Below are positions 41,346 to 48,492 of a stretch of 61,688 nucleotides of DNA, one piece after another; the first letter of the stretch is position 1, and the number at the start of each line of letters is the position of its first letter. The translations under genes were made by a program, and so were the position numbers. The notes below the pieces were generated by a model. The model searched no databases and had not been told where the DNA came from. It saw nothing but the letters and a program-made list of their open reading frames with translations. This DNA is from an uncultured Bacilli bacterium (GTDB lineage: Bacteria > Bacillota_I > Bacilli_A > RF39 > UBA660). Location of the stretch: NCBI GenBank assembly GCA_934162195.1, contig CAKPHO010000006.1, forward strand, positions 1 through 61,688, given 5' to 3'.

Positions 41346-43034
41346 ATGAAAGAAAATGGGAAATTAGATTTTATAAAAGATTATTACGCTGGTAATTTGC
41401 ACTTTTTATCTTTTATAATGGGACTTACTTATGATAATTTAGAAAAAAATGAACCTATTCTAGATAAAAAGTTTAATAATGCAGCTAGAGTTGGATGTCT
41501 TACTGGAATGCTTTTAGCAATCAAAGAGGATTTGATAGAAAAAAAGGAAAATTTAAATTATGATTCTAAGATATTTTTAGAAGATTTAGAAGTAGCAGTA
41601 AATATAATTGCTACTAAAACTGACAAAGGGTATGAAATGAGTGGATATGTCTTTAAGGATGCACCTACTTTGTTTGCAGAAATAAGGAATAAACTTGCAC
41701 ACGGTAATTTTAAATTGGATCTCAATCATTCTAGAATCATTTTAAATAAAGATGGTCAAGATATAAAAATTAATATTAAAAAATTATGTGCTTTCGTTAT
41801 AGCTGCAACAGAGAAACATGCCAAAAGACCAATCAAAGATGAATATAATAGAAATTTTATTTTGACAAAAAGAGCTTTAGCTAAACGTACAAAACCTATA
41901 ACTAATAAAGAAGAGTTAAGAAGATTTTTAAAAACATATTACCAGATAAGCTTCAAAGTAAAGAGAAAAGATGGTAAGCCGGTTGAACATTACATAACAG
42001 AAGCATTTGAGTCTTTAACAACGGTATATAAAAAAACTTTAGATAATAGTCTTTTATTTGAGTTTAAAAAAAGTATTAGTGAGAAATATGATTTTACTTG
42101 GGAAATTATTAAGCCTGATAATAAAAATTTAGATGAATTTGCCGAAACATTACTTACAATATTACCTAATGATCTTTCTTATGAAAATCAAGTAGTATCA
42201 GTATCTTATGAGATGGTTAGTTATTTAAATCCTGATTATGAAACATATAATCCTATTTTGGCTGGTGCCCATTGTCTAATGCTTTTAGATGTTGCTTATG
42301 AACATACTTCTTCTGATAAAAAATTTATTGTTGATGAAGTAGCTAGAAAATATGGAGAGACTTATTTCAACTATAATGAGATAGCAGTAGCAACTATGAA
42401 TGTATTTAATGCTTTATTCTCTTGTTCTATGGATGATCTATATAAAAATAGTAATGAATATACTGATATGGAAAATGATGGGCTTAATTATTCTAAACTA
42501 GATTTATCTGATATTGAACCAATAAAATATACTATAAATAATCCTTTAAAGAATGAGTTGTTATTACAAAGAAAAGCTAAAGAATCAAAAATGATAGAGA
42601 CTTTAGAAAGTTTGGAACAAGCTGTCAATAATTTAAAGAAAGTTAAAGAAAAAGGAAATACTAAGGCTGAGGTTGCTATTAATAATTCAATAAGTAGACT
42701 TAGCAATATTAAAGATTTATTAGAACAAGAAATAAAAATAATTAATGATAGAATAAAGAAGATGGATATATATGAAATAAGAAATGAAAAACATCTAAAA
42801 AATAAAGCTATTATTGAAGGTATTAGAAATGCAATAGCTCATGGTAATTACGTTGTAAAGAGAAATAAAAGTATTGAGGAGACGCGAATTTTGTTTGCGG
42901 ATATATATAATGAGGAAATAACTTTTTTATGTGATATACCATTAAGAATGCTAGTTTTAATGGAATTAAAAAATTATTCTGTCATTGATGATTATATTGA
43001 TGAAAAATTAAAAAAGAAAAAAGTAATCTTGTGA
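41346..43034 (+). CDS. Large protein with two HEPN-like RNxxAHG motifs
   Basis: A 562-residue soluble protein. An R-x4-H motif within a helical context appears twice: EIRNKLAHGNF (R114, H119) and GIRNAIAHGNY (R494, H499), each followed by a beta hairpin. R-x4-6-H is the catalytic signature of HEPN ribonucleases found in toxins and defence proteins; a tandem arrangement could give the dimeric active site in one chain. The middle (about 410-470) is coiled-coil. No known family name is recognised. It lacks a clear promoter and starts 51 bases after the kinase-like gene. Confidence 0.6.
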   Translation: MKENGKLDFIKDYYAGNLHFLSFIMGLTYDNLEKNEPILDKKFNNAARVGCLTGMLLAIKEDLIEKKENLNYDSKIFLEDLEVAVNIIATKTDKGYEMSGYVFKDAPTLFAEIRNKLAHGNFKLDLNHSRIILNKDGQDIKINIKKLCAFVIAATEKHAKRPIKDEYNRNFILTKRALAKRTKPITNKEELRRFLKTYYQISFKVKRKDGKPVEHYITEAFESLTTVYKKTLDNSLLFEFKKSISEKYDFTWEIIKPDNKNLDEFAETLLTILPNDLSYENQVVSVSYEMVSYLNPDYETYNPILAGAHCLMLLDVAYEHTSSDKKFIVDEVARKYGETYFNYNEIAVATMNVFNALFSCSMDDLYKNSNEYTDMENDGLNYSKLDLSDIEPIKYTINNPLKNELLLQRKAKESKMIETLESLEQAVNNLKKVKEKGNTKAEVAINNSISRLSNIKDLLEQEIKIINDRIKKMDIYEIRNEKHLKNKAIIEGIRNAIAHGNYVVKRNKSIEETRILFADIYNEEITFLCDIPLRMLVLMELKNYSVIDDYIDEKLKKKKVIL

Positions 43035-43048
43035 TTACCTTTTTTTTG
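43017..43048. terminator. Bidirectional terminator between HEPN-like and amidoligase genes
   Basis: AAAAGTAATC / GATTACCTTTT hairpin with T runs on both strands, spanning the adjacent stop codons. Confidence 0.7.
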
Positions 43049-44747
43049 ATAGTTTTTTACTTTCTTCATCAATTTCAATAAATTCTTCTTTTTTGTAAAA
43101 TAATTCGTTTTTGATGTTTTCAATAAATTTGATATTAGAATTATATCTATTGCGATAAATTTGTTTATCTTCTTCAGAATCAAATAAGATATTTAAGAAT
43201 ATTTCAAGTCTTTCTTTTTCTGGCATATTTTCACTTAAATGAAGGGCTTGTAACTTTCTTTCATTTTTCATATCAGTGTTGGCAATTTCGTGAGCAGTTT
43301 GAACTAGTTTGGTAAAAAGCTTTATATTTGAAAATAACTCTTCAAATTCTATTTCTCCGTTTGGCATTCTAAATTCAATTGTTTTTTTATAATAATTATC
43401 TATATTTTGAAGATTTAAACCTTTATATCTAGAATCATTAATATTACATAATGTTTTTATCATTTCTTCAATTGTTAAGTCTTCATTTAAAATTCCTTTT
43501 TCACTTGCATTTAAGTAAATTTTTTTTGTTGTTTTAGCATATCTATTAATACTTTTTCTGCTTTTCGATTTTTCTTTATTACATATTTGATATATAATAT
43601 GTTCACAGTTGTTGTAAAGGTATAATAACATATACATATCTTGAATAGATTTTAAGTAACTGGCTCCAATATGAATATGCCCACCACATGAACTATCTGT
43701 ATAAAATTTACATTCTTTTAAAATTTCACATACTGATTTAAGTTTTTCCATATCTTCTTTAGTACAGTGTAAGATTGGAGAAACTATTTCAAAACCACTT
43801 TTAACACTACAGTCTGATTTAATTTCGAAATTTTTAAATATCGTTTTGATTTTTTGATAATTATCAATGTTTTTATTACAGCATTCTAGTTCAACACCAA
43901 TTGTAATAGTGTCATCAATTTTATATTTGCTTATTTCTTTGTTATCTATTTCAATTTTAAATTTATTATAATAATCATCGATATTAGACATATGAAATTT
44001 TTGAACGTTTTTATCTGTTAACAAATTAATTAATTCTAATTTTAATTTTGGATCTGTTACTAAAGCAATTAAATTGTTCTGAAAAATAGGTTTATTTATT
44101 CTTAAAAATTGCTCTTTTATAAATTTAGAATCTTTGGTAGCAGCAATTAAAGTAGAACGATAATTACTATATTCTTTTTTTAAAGAATATAATTTTTTTA
44201 GATTTTTATCTTTAAAACTTTTTATTATTTCAACTTGTGAATATATAGATAAATATGGTATAAATAATTCTTTGTGTTTATCATCATTTAAGGATGTAAT
44301 AAAACATAAATAACAAAATTCATCATTTTTTTGTTTAATCATAAGATTAATTAATTTCATTTTTAAAATATCGTTTGTGATTGAATCAATTATAGATGCG
44401 ATAAAAAAATCTTTATCATTAGTTATTAGTTTTACAGTAATTTCATATTTTAAATTTTCACTTTTTAATAGTAATGTTAAACGCAAAATTAAAAATTTAT
44501 CTAAATTTTTATAGTTGTTTATAATATAATTAAATATAAATTCATCATTTTTAGTAGATAAATATTCAATTATTTCAGATTCTTGTAAATTATAGAAGTA
44601 TTGCTCTTTTTCTTCATCAGTTAAATAAGTAAAAAGATAATTAAACTCTATTTTTCCAGTAGTTATTATTTTAGAAATTTTATCATTTCTTGTATGACAA
44701 TCAGACAAATCTATACCTTCACAAATTGCTATAGTTTCTAAATCCAT
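43035..44747 (-). CDS. Amidoligase-domain protein (copy 1)
   Basis: About 570 residues. The ATG at 44747 has a GGAGG site (TGGAGGAATTTAAA); a longer upstream start is unlikely. The N-terminal half is helical, with repeats that look like HEAT or ankyrin-type units. The C-terminal half (about 285-530) is an amidoligase_2-type ATP-grasp/glutamine-synthetase-fold domain: TIGVELECC, DCSVKSGFEIVSPI, SSCGGHIHIG and IEFRMPNGEIE. Such enzymes form amide bonds between amines and carboxyls. Substrate unknown. Confidence 0.75.
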   Translation of the reverse strand: MDLETIAICEGIDLSDCHTRNDKISKIITTGKIEFNYLFTYLTDEEKEQYFYNLQESEIIEYLSTKNDEFIFNYIINNYKNLDKFLILRLTLLLKSENLKYEITVKLITNDKDFFIASIIDSITNDILKMKLINLMIKQKNDEFCYLCFITSLNDDKHKELFIPYLSIYSQVEIIKSFKDKNLKKLYSLKKEYSNYRSTLIAATKDSKFIKEQFLRINKPIFQNNLIALVTDPKLKLELINLLTDKNVQKFHMSNIDDYYNKFKIEIDNKEISKYKIDDTITIGVELECCNKNIDNYQKIKTIFKNFEIKSDCSVKSGFEIVSPILHCTKEDMEKLKSVCEILKECKFYTDSSCGGHIHIGASYLKSIQDMYMLLYLYNNCEHIIYQICNKEKSKSRKSINRYAKTTKKIYLNASEKGILNEDLTIEEMIKTLCNINDSRYKGLNLQNIDNYYKKTIEFRMPNGEIEFEELFSNIKLFTKLVQTAHEIANTDMKNERKLQALHLSENMPEKERLEIFLNILFDSEEDKQIYRNRYNSNIKFIENIKNELFYKKEEFIEIDEESKKLSKKR

Positions 44748-44863
44748 TTTAAATTCCTCCAAATTGGTTGCTATTATAACGCAAAACACTAGTAAAATCA
44801 ATTAATTTTATAAAAAATATTTCTATTTATTTTGATATGGTTTATAATAATGGTGGTGATAAA

Positions 44864-45916
44864 ATGAAAAAAAGAAAGAAAAAAATCTTTATAGTATTTA
44901 CTTTGTTTTTTATAATGTTAACTAGTTTATTTGTACTTGCTTATTTTAGTATTTCTCTTAAATTAATAGGCCCAAGTGATTTAACTTTGGAAGTTAACAG
45001 TGAATATAATGATTTAGGATCAAAAGCTAAATTATTGGGACTTGATTTAACAAAAAAAGTTAAAATAGAAGGTAGTGTTGACACTGGTAAAATAGGTAAG
45101 TATAGAATATCATATAAAGTATTTAATAAAAAAATAGAAAGAGTAGTTAAGATTGTTGATACAGAAAATCCGACAATAAAGCTAAAAGGAAATAACAGTG
45201 TAAAGCTATATCAAGGAGATAAGTATGAGGAAGCAGGATACGAAGCTTCTGATAATTATGATGGAGACTTAACTGATAAAGTAAAAATTGATAGTAACGT
45301 TAATACTGATAAAGTGGGTAGTTATGAAATAATATATAAGGTAAAAGATAGTAGTGATAATGAATTTAGTATAAAAAGAAGCGTAGAAGTAAAGGAAAAG
45401 AAAGTAGTAAAGAGTGAAGGTCCTACTTACATAAAAGGAATTTTGATTGTTAATAAAAAATATTCACTTCCTAGTACTTATGGTGGTGTTGATAAAACAG
45501 CAAGTAATGCTTTATCAACATTACAACAAGCAGCAAAAAAATCAGGTTTTTCTTTACCTCTTATTTCAGGGTATCGTTCTTATTCAACACAAAATACTAT
45601 TTATAACAATTATATAAAAAAATGGGGGCAAGAATATACAGATACAGTTTCTGCTCGTCCTGGGCATTCTGAGCATCAAACTGGACTTGCTTTTGATGTT
45701 GGAAAGTTGAGCAATAGTTATGGTGAAACAAAAGAAGGAAAATGGTTAAAAGAAAATTGTTATAAATATGGTTTTATTTTAAGATATTTAAAAGATAAAG
45801 AACACATTACAGGTTATGCTTATGAACCTTGGCATATTCGTTATGTTGGTGTTGATGTTGCAACAGAAATTATGCAAAAGAATTTAACTTTAGAAGAATA
45901 TTTAGGAATAGCATAA
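44864..45916 (+). CDS. D-alanyl-D-alanine carboxypeptidase, VanY type, with two Ig-like domains
   Basis: About 350 residues from ATG behind GGTGGTGATAAA. An N-terminal anchor helix (about 8-30) is followed by two Ig-like DUF5011 repeats (GPSDLTLEVNSEYNDLGSKA and KLKGNNSVKLYQGDKYEEAG) and an M15B peptidase with GYRSYSTQ, SEHQTGLAFDV and EPWHIRYVG, the zinc ligands and catalytic Glu. It trims the terminal D-Ala from cell wall stem peptides. There is no sign of glycopeptide resistance genes nearby. Confidence 0.9.
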   Translation: MKKRKKKIFIVFTLFFIMLTSLFVLAYFSISLKLIGPSDLTLEVNSEYNDLGSKAKLLGLDLTKKVKIEGSVDTGKIGKYRISYKVFNKKIERVVKIVDTENPTIKLKGNNSVKLYQGDKYEEAGYEASDNYDGDLTDKVKIDSNVNTDKVGSYEIIYKVKDSSDNEFSIKRSVEVKEKKVVKSEGPTYIKGILIVNKKYSLPSTYGGVDKTASNALSTLQQAAKKSGFSLPLISGYRSYSTQNTIYNNYIKKWGQEYTDTVSARPGHSEHQTGLAFDVGKLSNSYGETKEGKWLKENCYKYGFILRYLKDKEHITGYAYEPWHIRYVGVDVATEIMQKNLTLEEYLGIA

Positions 45917-45918
45917 AT

Positions 45919-45950
45919 AAAAAAGACCACATTATTAATGGTGGTTTTTT
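45919..45950 (+). terminator. Terminator of the VanY-type gene
   Basis: GACCACATT / AATGGTGGT hairpin with seven T. Its 3' arm holds GGTGG, the only ribosome site for the gene starting one base after the T tract. Confidence 0.65.
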
Positions 45951-45951
45951 T

Positions 45952-46401
45952 ATGAAAAAAATTTTAATGTTAGTTGTAATTTTGTTTTTAATAATGATAT
46001 GTAATAATGGTTCAGAACAAACTAGAATGGTATTTGAGTATAATAATGAAGATATGTTAACAGTTAATATTTTGATTCCGGGATTAAATACTAAAAATTT
46101 TGAAAATTATTTTGATGATTATGTAGAAATAATTGGTGTATATCCTAAAATTAATTTAGTCTATAAAAATAAACTAGGAAATATTTTTTATATATTTAAT
46201 CAAAATAATATAAAAGATAATTTATTCTCACTTACAAAGTATTATAAAAATATTCTTAGGAAAAATAATTTTAATAATGACTTAATATTATCTGATTATA
46301 ATGGTGTTAATATAGAAAAAGTAATGGTTTTCCTTACTTACCAAAAATTAAATAAAATGTTACAAGAATGTACTAACTGTTCTTACGAAAAAATCTCCTA
46401 A
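45952..46401 (+). CDS. Secreted or membrane-anchored hypothetical protein
   Basis: A 149-residue protein with an N-terminal hydrophobic signal (residues about 3-18; a cysteine at 17 without a full lipobox). The rest is a polar domain with NHx-rich composition (many Asn and Lys), ending in CTNC. No family recognised. The ATG directly follows the T tract of the preceding terminator, and the presumed ribosome site is inside the hairpin, so expression depends on read-through. Confidence 0.5.
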   Translation: MKKILMLVVILFLIMICNNGSEQTRMVFEYNNEDMLTVNILIPGLNTKNFENYFDDYVEIIGVYPKINLVYKNKLGNIFYIFNQNNIKDNLFSLTKYYKNILRKNNFNNDLILSDYNGVNIEKVMVFLTYQKLNKMLQECTNCSYEKIS

Positions 46402-46412
46402 TGGAGATTTAA
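46390..46412. terminator. Bidirectional terminator
   Basis: AAATCTCC-TAAT-GGAGATTT hairpin between convergent genes; the minus strand has six T after it. Confidence 0.7.
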
Positions 46413-47875
46413 TTTTCTTTAAATATTGGTTCACAAGTTAAGTTGATTAATAAACTTCTTAGGGCTTCTAAGTCTGAAGTTTCAACTATATATGTAGCAT
46501 GGGCATCACAAGAATTTAATTTTTTTAAATTACTTAGAGCCTTTTTTACCATAGTATTGGTAGCAGAACAAATACTTAAACTTATTAAAACATCATTTAA
46601 ATTAAGTAGTTCGTTATCGCATAATGTTTGTTTTTTTAACTTTAAAATAGGGCTTAAGATATTTGGTGAAAGCAAGTCTATTTCATCTGGAATATTAGTT
46701 AAATGTTTAATACAGTTTAGTATTAAACTACTTGCAGGTGTTAATAACTTTGTTTGTTTTCCGGTAATAATAGTTCCATCTGGTAATTCTAAGGCAATTG
46801 CATTTCTTTTACATTTATCTTTTTTATTATTAGCAGCATCAACAACTTTCAGTTCATCTTTAGTTATATTAAGTTCATTCATTAAAACTTTAATATGTCT
46901 ATATATTTCTTTGTCAGAGCCATTAACTTTACTATCTACTAAAGCTTTATAATATCTTCTGATTATTTCTTTGCGGGCAGCAGTTCTAACTATCTCATCA
47001 TTGATAATACATTTACCAATAGAGTTTACACCCATATCAGTAGGCGACTTATATATTTCTTCACCCATTATTTTATATAAAATATTTTTTAAAATAGGGA
47101 ATACTTCTAGATCACGATTATAGTTAACAGCACTAATTCCATAAGCGTCTAAATGAAAAGAATCAATCATGTTTATATCTTTTAAATCGGCGGTAGCAGC
47201 TTCGTATGCGACATTTACAGGGTGTTTTAAAGGTAGAGACCAAACAGGAAATGTTTCAAATTTTGCATACCCGGCTTTAATACCTCTTTTGTATTCATGA
47301 TATAGTTGAGAAAGACAAGTTGCTAGTTTACCACTACAAGGTCCTGGAGCGTTAACAACAACAAGTGGTTTAGTGGTTTCAATATAAGGGTTAGCGCCAT
47401 ATCCTTCTTCACTAACAATTACATCAACATCAGTTGGATATCCTTTAGTATAGGTATGGATATAGCTTTTGATTCCTAAACTATCTAGTTTATTTCTAAA
47501 TGTTTCAACGCAACTTTGACCTTTATACATTGTTATAACAACACTATTTACATCGATGTGTAAATTCTTAAATATTTTGATTAGTCTGATAACTTCCATG
47601 TCATAACTAATACCATAGTCGGCCCTTATTTTCTTTTTTTCAATATCTTTAGCATTAATACAAAAAATTATTTCTGTTTGATCTTTTAATTCTTCTAATA
47701 ATCTTACTTTAGCGTCTAATTCAAATCCCGGTAAAACTCTTTTAGCATGATAATCGTCAAAGAGTTTTCCACCGAATTCTAAATATAATTTATTATCAAA
47801 TAATTTAATTCTTTCTTTAATAGTTTCAGTTTGTAATTTTACGTATAATTCATTGTCGAATCCAATTTTTTTCAT
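46409..47875 (-). CDS. DUF1846 family protein
   Basis: A 488-residue cytosolic protein matching the DUF1846 family in length and sequence: MKKIGFDNELYVKLQTETI at the start, EFGGKLFDDYHAKRVLPGF and VVVNAPGPCSGKLATCLSQL. Structures are known but the reaction is not established; a nucleotide-related or ATP-dependent function has been suggested. A GGAGGT site precedes the start. The gene is preceded by a short attenuator-like leader. Confidence 0.88.
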   Translation of the reverse strand: MKKIGFDNELYVKLQTETIKERIKLFDNKLYLEFGGKLFDDYHAKRVLPGFELDAKVRLLEELKDQTEIIFCINAKDIEKKKIRADYGISYDMEVIRLIKIFKNLHIDVNSVVITMYKGQSCVETFRNKLDSLGIKSYIHTYTKGYPTDVDVIVSEEGYGANPYIETTKPLVVVNAPGPCSGKLATCLSQLYHEYKRGIKAGYAKFETFPVWSLPLKHPVNVAYEAATADLKDINMIDSFHLDAYGISAVNYNRDLEVFPILKNILYKIMGEEIYKSPTDMGVNSIGKCIINDEIVRTAARKEIIRRYYKALVDSKVNGSDKEIYRHIKVLMNELNITKDELKVVDAANNKKDKCKRNAIALELPDGTIITGKQTKLLTPASSLILNCIKHLTNIPDEIDLLSPNILSPILKLKKQTLCDNELLNLNDVLISLSICSATNTMVKKALSNLKKLNSCDAHATYIVETSDLEALRSLLINLTCEPIFKEN

Positions 47876-47879
47876 AGTA

Positions 47880-47962
47880 CCTCCAAATAAAAAAACTAAC
47901 AGTCAAGAGAACTGTTAGGCTCTCTTTAATTATAACACGCTTTAAAAATGTTTTTCAATAAA
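47880..47962 (-). promoter_or_regulatory. Promoter and attenuator-like leader of the DUF1846 gene
   Basis: On the minus strand an extended -10 (TGTTATAAT, about 47930-47938) is followed by AAGAGAGCCTAACAGTTCTC, TTGACTGTTAG and seven T, then the ribosome site. CTAACAGT / ACTGTTAG forms a terminator, while AAGAGA / TTCTCTT can form an overlapping alternative stem, so the two are mutually exclusive. Confidence 0.45.
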
Positions 47963-48008
47963 AATATTAAAAAATGTGTTATAATATTAAGCGATTGGAA
48001 GTGATAAT

Positions 48009-48488
48009 GTGATAAAAGGATTTAAATGTTTCTACAGTGGTTTAACTAATGCCTTTGGTCAAAAATTTCACTTAGATAAGAAATATGTTTGTGATGGAAA
48101 AGTTAAATTTAAAAGTAATGGGTATCATTTATGTACTAATTTAGAGGATACTTTGAGATATTTTGATGGGGTTAATCAAAATGTTGATATATGTGAAGTG
48201 ATTGGATTTCCAGAATATATGAAGTATGAAGATGAATATTATGGTTATTATGATATGTATGCGTGTCAAGGTATTTTATTAACAAAAGTTTTAACAAGAG
48301 ATGAAATAATTAAAAAAGCAGATAAGATGCATGCATTAGCATTCAAAAGATTAGCAGCAGGATATAAACTTACGAATAATGAACTTGATTATTTTAAGAA
48401 TAAATATAGAAAAAATCTTGATGTTTTGTATCATTTGATTTATTATTATGAAGATAAAGACATATATAAAAAGTTGATAAGGAGGTAA
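48009..48488 (+). CDS. DUF7666-like protein
   Basis: A 159-residue protein with GTG start behind AAGTGAT and an extended -10 (TATAAT 47980-47985). The N-terminal pattern IKGFKCFYSGLTNAFGQKF, followed by KSNGYHLCTNLEDTLRYF, fits the small-domain family DUF7666 (an activity is not known) often found in phage and accessory regions. It ends 4 bases before uvrA and contains the uvrA ribosome site. Confidence 0.6.
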   Translation: MIKGFKCFYSGLTNAFGQKFHLDKKYVCDGKVKFKSNGYHLCTNLEDTLRYFDGVNQNVDICEVIGFPEYMKYEDEYYGYYDMYACQGILLTKVLTRDEIIKKADKMHALAFKRLAAGYKLTNNELDYFKNKYRKNLDVLYHLIYYYEDKDIYKKLIRR

Positions 48489-48492
48489 TATT

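Noticed and set aside
44864..45916. Vancomycin resistance gene
   Set aside because: The M15 peptidase resembles VanY, but there is no vanHAX or VanRS-like gene nearby, and such carboxypeptidases are normal wall enzymes.
46443..46952. Plus-strand frame of 169 codons inside the DUF1846 gene
   Set aside because: The minus-strand gene has a full family match and ribosome site; this frame has neither.
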